In this document: positions 43,814-52,915 of the stretch, one piece after another | Position numbering within the stretch: the stretch's first letter is position 1 | Layout: each line of letters starts with the position of its first letter | Assembly (NCBI RefSeq): GCF_011758565.1 | Contig: NZ_JAAMOX010000003.1 | Location: 309,512-373,511, forward strand | Direction: 5' to 3' | DNA length: 64,000 nucleotides | DNA from: Lysinibacter cavernae | Lineage (GTDB): Bacteria; Actinomycetota; Actinomycetes; Actinomycetales; Microbacteriaceae | The notes under the pieces: model-generated | Database searches by the model: none | What the model saw: only the letters and a program-made list of their open reading frames with translations | What the model was told of the DNA's origin: nothing | Program-made: the position numbers and the translations under genes

Positions 43814-45766
43814 ATGGGCGAGAACACAACAACTCCCGGCAGCACACCAGACCCCTCCCCCCAAGACGCATCCACTGATCTGCCGACGACAGCATCTAAC
43901 GATCCGAGCACGAACGCGCAGGCTGCGGCCACCGCGGCAGCAGAAGCAGCAGCGCAAGCACAAGCTGAGCTCGCCGCAGCCATCGCAAAAGCCGAAAAAG
44001 CCGCGGCGGATGCGGCCGCAGCGGCAGAGGCAGCGAGTTCAGCGGCCACGGGGCAGTCTGCCCCGTCCACGGCGGCACCCGACCCAGCGGCACAATCAGA
44101 GCAACCGGCCGAACCAGAACCAACGGTTGAGCAACCGCCAGCTGAGACACCGGTTTCCCCCGCTGCAGAAGGTCCGCTCACCGCCGAGCAAGTCAGCGCG
44201 ATTCGGAGCGGCTACACAATAGAAGGTACGGCACTCACGCTCGGGGCCCTCGTCAACGGCGAGGCTCAGCCAGACGTGCAAATCAACATTCCACTCGGGA
44301 TGCTCAATCGGCACGGCCTCGTGGCAGGCGCGACCGGTACGGGAAAAACTAAAACGCTGCAGGTGCTTGCTGAGCAAATCGCCGCTCTCGGAGTTCCCGT
44401 CTTCGCCGCAGACATCAAGGGCGACCTCTCGGGCGTCGCGACACCAGGTGTCGAGAACGAGAAGCTCCTTGCCCGAACGCGAGGTATAGGTCAAGACTGG
44501 CAGCCGAGAGCGTCAACCACCGAATACTTCACTCTTGGCGGTATGGGCATCGGTGTCCCGATCAGGGCGTCCGTCAGCAGCTTTGGGCCGGTGCTGCTGG
44601 CAAAAGTTCTTGGACTCAACGCCACTCAGGAGTCGAGCCTCGGGCTCATCTTCCACTATGCGGATGAGCAAGGCCTTGCGCTCATCGATCTCGCCGATCT
44701 GCAGTCGGTGCTCGCCCATCTCACGAGCGACGAGGGGAAAGCGGAAATCAAGCTCATTGGGGGGCTTTCCTCTCAAACCGTTGGCGTTATCCAACGGTCG
44801 GTCATCGGCTTTGCCGACCTGGGTGCCGACGTGTTCTTTGGTGAGCCCGCGATCAATCCGCTTGATTTCATCACAACGGCGCCTGACGGGAGCGGGGTTA
44901 TCAGCCTGCTTGAGGTTCCTGGCGTCCAAGACAAGCCGGCGCTCTTTTCGACGTTCCTGATGTACGTCCTCGGCGAGCTTTTCGCCAACCTCCCAGAGGT
45001 TGGCGATCAAGACAAACCAAAGCTGGTCTTTTTCTTTGACGAGGCGCACCTGCTCTTCGCGGATGCTTCGAAGGCGTTCAGAGAAAAGATCACGCAGACC
45101 GTTCGGCTCATCCGATCAAAAGGCGTTGGCATTTTCTTTGTGACGCAGACGCCGAAGGATGTTCCCTCCGAGGTCCTTGCCCAGCTCGGCTCGCGCATCC
45201 AACACGCGTTGCGCGCGCACACCCCGGATGACGCAAAAGCGCTCAAGGCAACCGTTTCCACGTATCCAACGTCTGGCTACGCGCTTGGTGAAGTCCTGCA
45301 GAGCCTTGCGACAGGCGAGGCGATCGTGACGGTAATGAATGAAAAGGGTTCCCCGACGCCCGTTGCTTGGACGCGGATGCGCGCGCCGCAGGGATCGATG
45401 GAACCGACCCCAGAAGCCGCCATGCGTGCGGCCGCGACAGCCTCGCCGCTTATGGTGACGTATGGCACACCGGTTGATGCTGAGTCGGCAAAGGAGGTTC
45501 TTGAGGAACGGTCCAAGGCCGCCGCCCAGGAAGTTGCCGCTGCAGAGGTGGCCGCCGAACAAGCAAAACAGGCGGAGAAGGTCGCCGCCGAACAGGCTAA
45601 AGAAGCAGTCCGACTCGAGAAGGAACGGATTCGCTTAGAGGAACGACAGCAACGCGAACGCGACGCAAAGGCAAAACGAACCGCTGGGCAGGTCTCGTCG
45701 GTCATCACTTCTGCTGCCAGGACGACGGTCAACGCCCTCCTCAGGGGCATCTTTCGCAAAAACTAA
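43814..45766 (+). CDS. HerA-like ATPase (DUF853 family)
   Basis: 650 aa from the ATG at 43814 (AGGA upstream). The first ~140 residues are Ala/Glu-rich and disordered or coiled coil, with a Pro/Glu spacer. The core (~150-540) is the DUF853/HerA-type ATPase: Walker A GATGTGKTKT, ADIKGDLSGV, DFITTAPDGSGVISL, Walker B LVFFFDEAHLLFADA, and GVGIFFVTQTPKDVP. The last ~110 residues are a Lys/Glu/Ala coiled coil ending in a basic tail. Relatives are hexameric DNA-translocase-like ATPases of uncertain role. The extended coils at both ends suggest oligomerisation or a partner. It stands alone after tRNA-Ser. Confidence 0.88.
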   Translation: MGENTTTPGSTPDPSPQDASTDLPTTASNDPSTNAQAAATAAAEAAAQAQAELAAAIAKAEKAAADAAAAAEAASSAATGQSAPSTAAPDPAAQSEQPAEPEPTVEQPPAETPVSPAAEGPLTAEQVSAIRSGYTIEGTALTLGALVNGEAQPDVQINIPLGMLNRHGLVAGATGTGKTKTLQVLAEQIAALGVPVFAADIKGDLSGVATPGVENEKLLARTRGIGQDWQPRASTTEYFTLGGMGIGVPIRASVSSFGPVLLAKVLGLNATQESSLGLIFHYADEQGLALIDLADLQSVLAHLTSDEGKAEIKLIGGLSSQTVGVIQRSVIGFADLGADVFFGEPAINPLDFITTAPDGSGVISLLEVPGVQDKPALFSTFLMYVLGELFANLPEVGDQDKPKLVFFFDEAHLLFADASKAFREKITQTVRLIRSKGVGIFFVTQTPKDVPSEVLAQLGSRIQHALRAHTPDDAKALKATVSTYPTSGYALGEVLQSLATGEAIVTVMNEKGSPTPVAWTRMRAPQGSMEPTPEAAMRAAATASPLMVTYGTPVDAESAKEVLEERSKAAAQEVAAAEVAAEQAKQAEKVAAEQAKEAVRLEKERIRLEERQQRERDAKAKRTAGQVSSVITSAARTTVNALLRGIFRKN

Positions 45767-46041
45767 ACCCTGAAAGTTTCTTATGATTCGGTCGGTACTT
45801 TGCGCACAAAATCACCCCTTTGGGGCGAGGCCCGTTCCCTATCGTGCACTGGGAACGCGCCGCATTCGGGTTTGTATAGGACTCACACAAACGGTTTGAT
45901 CCCAATCCTGAAAGTTTTTGGCGAGATCATCTCTCACCTTGCCAACGCAAAGTGGATAGGCCATAGTAATAAAGGTCGTCCGGAAGCCAACTGGTTAACG
46001 GCCAATGTTTATGCGATTGTTACAAAACAAGAGGTTTGTCT
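45767..46041. other. Intergenic region before the CHAP-like gene
   Basis: 275 nt. It contains a direct repeat CCTGAAAGTTT (45769 and 45908 regions) and a short inverted repeat GTTCCC/GGGAAC (near 45834-45855). The 3' half is AT-richer and likely carries the promoter of the secreted protein. I saw no riboswitch consensus. Confidence 0.4.
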
Positions 46042-46683
46042 ATGAAAGCTAGCGGAAAGAACGTCATCGTCGCTGTCGTCTCGGCACTGACCATCTCGCT
46101 CACAGCTAGCCCGGCCTACGCAGCCGGTAGCAGTTCATCAGTCCTCCCGGCCACGCTTGCCTCGGTTACGCAGGGCCTCGACGTCACCTCAATCAAAACA
46201 ACGGCAATGAGCATTGACTCCTTTGAAATCGTCATCGACGGCGTCTCGACCACTTCGGTCAACGACGCCGGGCACCACTTCGATGTCGCAGCCACCATCG
46301 AGGCTGCCGTCTCTGAGGTCGGCTCAACCCGCCCTACAGGCTGGAACCAGCCTGGCGAGTGCATCATGAGTGCCCAGCGATGGATTCGCGCCGGTGGCGG
46401 AACCTGGAATGGCAGCGGAAACCCCGTTTCCAACTACGCAGGGGCCGCAAAGATCGACATTGATGATGTCACCGCTGGCGACGTCATCCAGTATCAGTAT
46501 GCTTCTGCCCCAACCGCGTGGGCAACCGGAGTCCACACCGTTCTTGTCGTTGGCACGAACGCCGACGGAACACTCACAATCGTTGAGTCAAACAACCCTG
46601 GTGGATCCGGCCTTGTTGGTCTCCAGCAGAACTGGAAGCCAGCTCCTCCGTCAGGCTTTGAAGCCGTCGGCTGGCGCTTCTAA
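46042..46683 (+). CDS. Secreted CHAP/NlpC-like cysteine amidase candidate
   Basis: 213 aa from the ATG at 46042, with AAGAGG about 8 nt upstream. Signal peptide ends near ASPAYAA (~31). The C-terminal ~110 residues look like a CHAP-type papain-like fold: QPGECIMSAQRWIRAGGGTW with a candidate nucleophile Cys, DVTAGDVIQYQY, GVHTVLVVG with a candidate His, and VESNNPGGSGLVG with a polar third residue. Such exported enzymes cut peptidoglycan cross-bridges or stem peptides. The intervening ~70 residues have no recognised domain. Family assignment is by motif only. Confidence 0.68.
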   Translation: MKASGKNVIVAVVSALTISLTASPAYAAGSSSSVLPATLASVTQGLDVTSIKTTAMSIDSFEIVIDGVSTTSVNDAGHHFDVAATIEAAVSEVGSTRPTGWNQPGECIMSAQRWIRAGGGTWNGSGNPVSNYAGAAKIDIDDVTAGDVIQYQYASAPTAWATGVHTVLVVGTNADGTLTIVESNNPGGSGLVGLQQNWKPAPPSGFEAVGWRF

Positions 46684-46692
46684 ACAAACACC

Positions 46693-46708
46693 CCGCACCA
46701 CGGTGCGG
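46693..46708. terminator. Short hairpin between CHAP-like gene and MenC-like gene
   Basis: CCGCACC (46693-46699) and GGTGCGG (46702-46708) form a compact hairpin 9 nt after the stop, between convergent genes. No U-tract, short loop; a weak terminator candidate. Confidence 0.4.
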
Positions 46709-46743
46709 CGATAACGCGCACGACGACCCCGCCGCCATCCGGC

Positions 46744-47850
46744 TTAGCGAATCGTCACTACTGACGCACAGGCCCAATCCGCGACGAGCTCTTCGCGTAC
46801 GGTGACACCCGTTCCCGCTCCAGTCGGCACGACCAGATGTCCGTCCACAAGTTCGAACGGTTCTGTGAGGTCTTCAGCGTAATAACGACTCGAGCCACTC
46901 GTGTCTCCAGGAAGCGTGAACCCTGGCAGTGCAGCAAGTGCGACGTTAGCTGCGCGCCCAACGCCAGTTTCCAGCATCCCACCGCACCACACCGGTATCC
47001 CCCGCTCGCGACACGCGTCGTGAACCCTGACCGCTTCGAGATAGCCGCCAACACGACCTGCCTTGATATTGACAATGCTTGTAGCGCCTCGCTCGATCGC
47101 GTCAATCGCAACATCCGTCGAGGTGATGGACTCGTCAAGGCAAACGGGAGTCTGAATCTTGCTCGCGAGCCAGACGTGACTCGCGATGTCTTCCTCCACA
47201 AACGGCTGCTCGATCAGCAAGAGACCAAACTCGTCAAGAGCTTTGAGCGTGTCAAGGTCGTCCCGTGAGTATGCGGTGTTGGCGTCTACCTGGAGCCCAA
47301 GCTCGGCGCCGATGAGATCGCGCACCGCCGCAACGGGTTCTCGGTCCCAGCCAGGTTTGACCTTGAGCTTGATACGCCGGTATCCCTCGGCCACATAGCC
47401 GGATACCTCGTCAAGCAAGGTTGGAATATCTGGAGAGATACCAACAGACACGCCACATTCAACCCGGTCGCGTACCGCTCCGAAGTATTCGCCAAAGCTG
47501 ACGCCCCACTGTCGCAACTCGGCATCCAATAGTGCAGCCTCAAGCGCGGCCTTTGCCATTCGATGCCCAACCACGTGCGACAGCAGGCTGCTCACCGTCA
47601 CCGCGGTGAATGGCCCTGCGGCAAGCAGTGCGGGGCCAAGGTGACGCTCAATCACGTGAGCGGCGGCATCCACGTACTCTGAACTGTAGAGCGGAGCCGC
47701 CATGGCAACACACTCGCCCCAGCCGTCGCCAATATCGGTTCTGACTCGGATGAGTAGCAGCTCTCTTTCGGTCTCCCGCCCAAAGCTTGTCTCAAACGGC
47801 CGGACAAGCGGGATAGCAATCCGGTGCAGTTCTATCGCGTGCAGCAGCAT
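46744..47850 (-). CDS. MenC-type enolase-superfamily enzyme (N-succinyl/acylamino acid racemase or OSB synthase)
   Basis: 368 aa. Muconate-lactonizing subgroup of the enolase superfamily: catalytic KLKVK, metal ligands in VDANTAY, LLIEQP and CLDES, and the second catalytic Lys in VNIKAGRVGG. The sequence resembles the MenC2/NSAR group, which can do o-succinylbenzoate synthesis and N-succinylamino acid racemisation. No other menaquinone genes are near; instead a COG3375-like GNAT lies directly upstream on the same strand (36-nt gap). That pairing favours an N-acyl amino acid racemase for D-amino acid conversion. Menaquinone synthesis cannot be excluded. Confidence 0.85.
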   Translation of the reverse strand: MLLHAIELHRIAIPLVRPFETSFGRETERELLLIRVRTDIGDGWGECVAMAAPLYSSEYVDAAAHVIERHLGPALLAAGPFTAVTVSSLLSHVVGHRMAKAALEAALLDAELRQWGVSFGEYFGAVRDRVECGVSVGISPDIPTLLDEVSGYVAEGYRRIKLKVKPGWDREPVAAVRDLIGAELGLQVDANTAYSRDDLDTLKALDEFGLLLIEQPFVEEDIASHVWLASKIQTPVCLDESITSTDVAIDAIERGATSIVNIKAGRVGGYLEAVRVHDACRERGIPVWCGGMLETGVGRAANVALAALPGFTLPGDTSGSSRYYAEDLTEPFELVDGHLVVPTGAGTGVTVREELVADWACASVVTIR

Positions 47851-47886
47851 CGTTGCTCCTCGGTGTCGCAGATGTCGTTTGATCGG

Positions 47887-48672
47887 TTAGGCGGATGCCT
47901 CTGGCTGGACAAACACGTAATTGCCCGCTTCATTCAGGTCGGGGCGCAGGCCTGCGGCAAACGCCGAGGCAAAGGCATCCATGGATGCGGCTCGCAGCCG
48001 AGCGGCTTCGGCAGGTTCCTGCTCTCGCAAGACCTCGAAGTCACGCACAAGCTCGAACACCTCGTCGCCCTCTGGCTCCACGGGATTGATACCGCCAAGG
48101 GCGCGACGAACACGCTGCGAGTTGAGGTTCCAACGCACCTCGAAGCGGTCGGTGACGTCGCTTCCACTGATCGCGTCGTCAAGCACACCATAAAAGTTGG
48201 GAAGGTACCTCGATACCTCTGCGCCAAGGCGAACCAGGTTCAGGTGCGCGTTACGCTGAATAAGGGGATCATACGTCCAACGGATTTCGGCGATGCCCTG
48301 CCCGAGGCACGCGGCACGCTGGTAGAGCTTCATCGCCCGTCCGATACCGACAGCAATAAGCTCCGGCCGGACTGCCGCCATGTGGGAGTGGACGTGAAGG
48401 CCCTCGTCCCAGCCGAGGAATCCGAGGACTCCCCCAACAACAACGTCGTCACGCGTCGCAACGATGACGGTGTTTCCTGCATAGCCAAGCGCCTGCACAA
48501 GGGCTGCGTCCGGAACACGGCGTTCGCCCCAGGTCTGTTCAAACAAATCGACAACATCGTTGTAGTCGCCCTCGCCGGCGAGGCGCACCTGCACACCCGC
48601 GCGTTCCGCAGCAACCTGTGCGAGTTCGTACGCGTTCGAAACAATATCGCTCAAGGCAGCCCTCCCGGCCAT
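47887..48672 (-). CDS. GNAT-superfamily acyltransferase, COG3375-like, partner of the MenC-like enzyme
   Basis: 261 aa. Visible: VFEQTWGERRVP, the acyl-CoA region HSHMAAVRPELIAVGIGRAMKLYQR, and IAEIRWTYDPLIQRNAHLNL, followed by EVSRYLPNFYG, which is typical of COG3375 proteins found next to NSAR/OSBS genes. In characterised Bacillales pathways a partner enzyme N-succinylates D-amino acids before racemisation. Gene order here (GNAT then MenC-like, same strand) fits. The desuccinylase expected to complete the route is not in the window. Confidence 0.82.
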   Translation of the reverse strand: MAGRAALSDIVSNAYELAQVAAERAGVQVRLAGEGDYNDVVDLFEQTWGERRVPDAALVQALGYAGNTVIVATRDDVVVGGVLGFLGWDEGLHVHSHMAAVRPELIAVGIGRAMKLYQRAACLGQGIAEIRWTYDPLIQRNAHLNLVRLGAEVSRYLPNFYGVLDDAISGSDVTDRFEVRWNLNSQRVRRALGGINPVEPEGDEVFELVRDFEVLREQEPAEAARLRAASMDAFASAFAAGLRPDLNEAGNYVFVQPEASA

Positions 48673-48792
48673 TTCCAGTCGTGAAATCCTAACAGCCGGT
48701 GAGCGATTATCATCGGAGGTGGGCCCGTTTTGGAAGCGAGTCCCCCGCTCTCAGCCAACCACACGAAGTTTTGACCCGCAGAGGATGCACCG

Positions 48793-49740
48793 ATGACCAA
48801 CGCCCCAAACGCCTCTGCGTCGAATCCAAGCGACCAGGCAAGCGAACCGGCGGCTTCGCTGCCTCAGCCAGCAGCCGACTTTCCCGCGCCTGTTGAACCG
48901 CCTCGTGACCAGCAGCCCTTCCCTGCGCAGGGGCAGGCATACGGAGTTCCACAGCCCCCTGTCAACCAGAATCCAAACGCCTACGGCGCACCGTACGGAC
49001 ACAACGTCCAGCCGCCGCAGCCATACTCTCCGTACGCCCAGCCGTACGCCTCCCCTACTGGATATGCAGCGGCCCCACCACGGCGAGGGTTCCCAGCTTG
49101 GGGATGGGTGCTCATCGTATTGGGCGTCATTCTCGCGCTCGGCGCTGGACTCGTCATGCTGCTCGTGACGCTTTTTGGGAACTTCATGGATGACAACGGC
49201 TCGGGGTCGAGCCCGTTTGGCGGCTCCAGCAGCCAAGAGTCTGAAGATCAGAACTTCTCTGAGGAGCTCTCGGAGCCAGGCACATCATTCGCGTTTGGCG
49301 ATTGGGCAACGGTACCCTTCGACGAATCCGACGTTGTTGGGCTCACTGTCACGGGTGTCGAGCAGGTCAGCGATGAACAGCTCGCGACATTTGTCGAAGA
49401 CTACCCACGAATTGCCGGCAACAACGTCTTCTTCATTCGGTTCCAGGCAAAGCAACTCGGCGATGCCGACCTCAGCTACTCTTCGTTTGATTACGACATG
49501 ACTCCGATTGATGCCGATGGCAACATAACTGGCACCATCGTTCCCGACTACGTGATCGATGCTCCTGATTGCACGGGCGGGTATTTTGTTGATAGTCCCG
49601 CCAAGGGCGAAACGATGGATTCGTGCATGATCCTGTTTGTTGCAGACGGCGGGAACGCCCCAGCGGGCATGCAGTACACGGATTACGACGATTTTGACGA
49701 GTCAACAAATGGTCAGCTCACCTGGATCACGAAGCCCTAA
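48793..49740 (+). CDS. Membrane protein with Pro-rich N-terminus and DUF4352-like exported domain
   Basis: 315 aa. Residues 1-~95 are Pro/Ala/Tyr-rich and disordered (QPYSPYAQPYAS). One membrane helix follows (~104-128), then a Ser/Gly/Asp linker. The extracytoplasmic domain (~155-315) resembles DUF4352-type telokin-like domains: SFAFGDWATVPFDESDVVGLTVTGV at its start, and paired Cys in DAPDCTGGYF and MDSCMILFV. Gene stands alone, convergent with the MFS exporter. Function unknown. Confidence 0.72.
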   Translation: MTNAPNASASNPSDQASEPAASLPQPAADFPAPVEPPRDQQPFPAQGQAYGVPQPPVNQNPNAYGAPYGHNVQPPQPYSPYAQPYASPTGYAAAPPRRGFPAWGWVLIVLGVILALGAGLVMLLVTLFGNFMDDNGSGSSPFGGSSSQESEDQNFSEELSEPGTSFAFGDWATVPFDESDVVGLTVTGVEQVSDEQLATFVEDYPRIAGNNVFFIRFQAKQLGDADLSYSSFDYDMTPIDADGNITGTIVPDYVIDAPDCTGGYFVDSPAKGETMDSCMILFVADGGNAPAGMQYTDYDDFDESTNGQLTWITKP

Positions 49741-49746
49741 CCGGGT

Positions 49747-50997
49747 CTAGTCATCCAGCGCCGGTACCGACCACGGTCGCACAACGAGCCACAGCACGGC
49801 AACCGCAATCCCGGCGGTCCCCAACATCACTGACGCCATCGGTATTGCCGAGCCGATGCCGAGCAATCCAACAAGCGGCGAGATGAGGCCGGCCATTCCA
49901 AAGTTGGTGGCCCCAAGTAGGCTCGCGGCGGTTCCTGCTTCGCTCCCGTGCGGAGCGAGTGCTAGAACCTGCACGGCCGGAAATCCAAAGCCGCAGGACA
50001 TGATGTAGAAGAACAGCGGGATGAGCACCCCAACGAGGCCACCATCGAGGGTTGTGGTCACGATAATGGCGGTGGCAGCGAGCACCTGCACGATCGTCGT
50101 CGATGCAAGAATCCACTGGGGACCGTAGCGACGCATCAGCAGCGATGAAACCTGCACTCCAAGCACAACTCCGATGGAGTTCACGGCAAACAGCATCCCG
50201 TATGCCTGCGGGTTCAGGCCAAACACGCCCTGGAACAGAAATGGCGAGGCTGAGAGGTATGAGAAGAGGCCAGAAAATGTCAGGCCTCCGATAATGGCCG
50301 TTCCAACAAAGACGCGGTCGCTCAGCACCGACCCGTACCGTCCCCAGACGCTTCGTTTGGCGGTGTTCCGCCGCTCAGCTGGCAGGGTCTCTCTGATGCC
50401 GAGGGCTACGGCGACCAGCACCAGCGCCGCGTAGATTGCAAGGACAGCAAAAATGCCGCGCCAATCGGTGAAAAGCAAGAGCTGCGAGCCAATGACCGGC
50501 GCAAGAATGGGCGCGAGCCCGTTGACGAGCGCCAGACGCGAAAGCATCTTGACAAGCGGCTTCCCGCCAAAGAGGTCACGAACCATCGCCATGGCAACAA
50601 CTGCACCCGCAGCAGCACCCATCCCTTGCAACACGCGGAACGCTCCGAGCATCTCGATAGAGTCTGACAGCGCGGCGCCAACGGAGGCGGCAATATGGAC
50701 GGTTGTTGCGAGCAACAGCGGAAGACGGCGGCCAACCTTATCGCTCCACGGCCCCATCACCAGTTGTCCGACCGCAAAGCCAACAGTTGTTCCGGTCAGC
50801 GTCAGCTGGATGATCGACTCAGGAACGCCAAAATCTGCCTCAAGCACGGGAAACGCGGGCAGGTACAGGTCAATAGTGAACGGGCCGAGGGCGGTCAGCG
50901 CACCGAGCACAACAATATAAAGAATCCGGCGGCGACGGCTCAGCAGGTCACCCTGATATCGAGGCACCGTACTGATGGGAATGCTAGCGGTAGTCAC
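49747..50997 (-). CDS. Bcr/CflA-family multidrug efflux MFS transporter
   Basis: 416 aa, about 12 membrane helices. Family marks: GPFTIDLYLPAFP at the first helix, VGQLVMGPWSDKVGRRLPLL (MFS motif A), FRVLQGMGAAAGAVVAMAMV (motif C-like). Typical of drug/H+ antiporters of the DHA1 Bcr/CflA subgroup, which export compounds such as bicyclomycin or chloramphenicol in other bacteria. The substrate is not deducible. The neighbouring GNAT, 45 nt upstream on the same strand, may share its transcript. Confidence 0.92.
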   Translation of the reverse strand: MTTASIPISTVPRYQGDLLSRRRRILYIVVLGALTALGPFTIDLYLPAFPVLEADFGVPESIIQLTLTGTTVGFAVGQLVMGPWSDKVGRRLPLLLATTVHIAASVGAALSDSIEMLGAFRVLQGMGAAAGAVVAMAMVRDLFGGKPLVKMLSRLALVNGLAPILAPVIGSQLLLFTDWRGIFAVLAIYAALVLVAVALGIRETLPAERRNTAKRSVWGRYGSVLSDRVFVGTAIIGGLTFSGLFSYLSASPFLFQGVFGLNPQAYGMLFAVNSIGVVLGVQVSSLLMRRYGPQWILASTTIVQVLAATAIIVTTTLDGGLVGVLIPLFFYIMSCGFGFPAVQVLALAPHGSEAGTAASLLGATNFGMAGLISPLVGLLGIGSAIPMASVMLGTAGIAVAVLWLVVRPWSVPALDD

Positions 50998-51042
50998 CGG
51001 AGGTGCAACCTCTCAGACCGCCAGGAAATTCCCAGCAATCAA

Positions 51043-51627
51043 TTATGCGTGGATCGAGGGTTCCAGCTCACGGGCAAAGGCTAGGGGGCGAATGACAACA
51101 CCATCGTCGGTGACGAGGTCTTGCTCGCGGTGAATGACTCGCTCGAAGCCAAGCTTTGTGTAGAGGCGGTGGGCACCAACCATCTCTGGACCGCTGTTCA
51201 ACACAACACGATCATTACCGCGTGCAACAGCGAGGTCGCATACAAATGTGGTGAGTACCTCGCCAAGTCCACGGCCGCGCGCGACGGGGGCTACCGCGAG
51301 GAGGCGAAAGTCGAGCTCTCCGGGTTGGCCGAGCTGCGACATATTGTCCCCATCGGCAGGGGTCGTGACGGTTCCGAGGAGCTGACCGGTTGAGGCATCC
51401 TCAGCAACCCACAGCTGGTGCTCGGTGCCGCGTTCTGCTGTGGCCCTGATATCGGCGCGATAACCGGCGGGGAGATCGTAGTCGTGCTCGTAGGCCGCCT
51501 CGGAAAGGTCAGCAAGCGCGTCGTATTCGTGAGCCTGAGCAATCCGGATAAAAACTGAGCCACCATCACGGAGTGGGTACGGATGGGTGACGTCTGTTTG
51601 TGGCTCTCGGATGCTGCTGGTGCTCAT
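51043..51627 (-). CDS. GNAT-family N-acetyltransferase
   Basis: 194 aa. Visible: FIRIAQAHEYDALADLSEAAY at the start, the acetyl-CoA-binding VAPVARGRGLGEVLTTFVCD with the RGxGxG/A pattern, and a C-terminal AHRLYTKLGFERVIH. No clue to substrate. It precedes the MFS exporter gene on the same strand, a pairing seen with small-molecule resistance genes, though that is speculation here. Confidence 0.88.
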   Translation of the reverse strand: MSTSSIREPQTDVTHPYPLRDGGSVFIRIAQAHEYDALADLSEAAYEHDYDLPAGYRADIRATAERGTEHQLWVAEDASTGQLLGTVTTPADGDNMSQLGQPGELDFRLLAVAPVARGRGLGEVLTTFVCDLAVARGNDRVVLNSGPEMVGAHRLYTKLGFERVIHREQDLVTDDGVVIRPLAFARELEPSIHA

Positions 51628-51733
51628 TTACTCCATCGTACGCGTTCAACGGTTGACTTCGTGACCGTACAAGCCGAAAAAGCCCGTTTTCACAGGAGTT
51701 TTCCTGCTCAAGATACGATCGCGAGTTCAGCGC

Positions 51734-52915
51734 CTAGCGGTCAACGGTCCACAGCGACGACCCTGGCCGACCGACGGTGCCTCGGTCACGGGTGAGGGAA
51801 AAGAACGGGTCAGGCTCGCGCTCACCAGTAACAAGCTCCGCGAGCACTTCACCAACCGCCGTCGTAAATTTGTATCCGTGACCCGAGAATCCGGCGGCGA
51901 TCGTAATCGGCCCAACCCGATCGAGCACAAAATTTTCATCCTTGGTTGTGGTGTACGTGCAGCTCACTGCCTCGGCGGTGTCTGCGTTTGCGGCAGGAAT
52001 CCATTCGCGAACGTAGCGGATGAGCGCGTCGAGCTGGGCAGGCTCAGGCTGATAGTCCCTGTGGTCAGGATCCACAACCGGCCCAACGCCATGCCAGCCA
52101 GCTTTGATGCCTTCGCCAGGCGTGTACATCCCGTAGATGTTCGAGTACCACCATTCGTCGCTCCCACCTGGCAGGTGGTTGAAACCGGGCCAATCCGTCG
52201 CGAAGGCTTCGGCGTTGGACGCATCCACGAGCTGAAAATGAGCCGGCTGTTCCTGGGTAACAACAAGCGACGGAAGGTCGACGATGCCTTCGAGGAGCGA
52301 GCGCGTCCATGCGCCTGCGGCGACGACGACACTCGACGTCGTAATCGTCTCTCCTCCGTCGAGGGTCACCACCACCCGGTCATCCGCCGCGACGCGGATG
52401 CTTTCGACCCTGACGCCGTGACGAATGTCGGCCCCGCGCTCAGCAGCAGCCTCCTGCATCGCGGCAACGGAGACGTCAGCGTTGAGGCGCCCTGCCTGAG
52501 GGGTCCACAGCACATCCGTCTCAAATCGCATACCGCCCCAGCGTTCACTGGCGGCCTCCGCAGAGAGGATTTCGGCGGCAAAGCCATGAGCGTCTAGCGC
52601 GTCGCGGACTCCAGTCAGCGAAGGATGCGCACCGTGCGTCACAACACCAACCTCGTCAAATACCGAGGTGCCAGTTTCTTGTTCCAACTCCGACCACAGG
52701 GGAACGGCTCGCTGCAACAGCGAGAGGTAGTTGGGTTCAGAGTAGCTGAGATTGAGGTTTCGGGACGCCCCGTGCGACGCACCCTCTTTATGCCCAGGCG
52801 TAAACCGCTCAAGCAACACAACCTCTCGACCACGCTGACTGAGCTGCCAAGCCGCAGCTGAGCCCATTGCCCCGCCACCGATGACAACAACGTCGACAAA
52901 CTCGTTTGTGCTCAT
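51734..52915 (-). CDS. FAD-dependent N-methyl amino acid oxidase (MSOX/MTOX family)
   Basis: 393 aa from the ATG at 52915, with AAGGAG 6 nt upstream; the longer open frame upstream has no family similarity. GxGxxG motif VVIGGGAMGSAAAW near the start, HGASRNLNLSY, VVVAAGAWT, and the C-terminal SCTYTTTKDENFVLD, where the Cys is the covalent FAD attachment site in sarcosine and N-methyltryptophan oxidases. It oxidises a secondary N-methyl amine to formaldehyde, amine and H2O2. The true substrate (sarcosine, N-methyltryptophan, pipecolate) cannot be distinguished. Confidence 0.9.
   Translation of the reverse strand: MSTNEFVDVVVIGGGAMGSAAAWQLSQRGREVVLLERFTPGHKEGASHGASRNLNLSYSEPNYLSLLQRAVPLWSELEQETGTSVFDEVGVVTHGAHPSLTGVRDALDAHGFAAEILSAEAASERWGGMRFETDVLWTPQAGRLNADVSVAAMQEAAAERGADIRHGVRVESIRVAADDRVVVTLDGGETITTSSVVVAAGAWTRSLLEGIVDLPSLVVTQEQPAHFQLVDASNAEAFATDWPGFNHLPGGSDEWWYSNIYGMYTPGEGIKAGWHGVGPVVDPDHRDYQPEPAQLDALIRYVREWIPAANADTAEAVSCTYTTTKDENFVLDRVGPITIAAGFSGHGYKFTTAVGEVLAELVTGEREPDPFFSLTRDRGTVGRPGSSLWTVDR

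Noticed and set aside
42951..44222. 423-codon plus-strand ORF spanning the hairpin and tRNA-Ser
   Set aside because: It runs straight through a tRNA gene and the HerA-like N-terminus in another frame; no protein family pattern.
45767..46041. Cyclic-di-AMP (ydaO) riboswitch upstream of the exported CHAP-like gene
   Set aside because: Such riboswitches often precede actinobacterial wall hydrolases, but I find none of the conserved core segments here.
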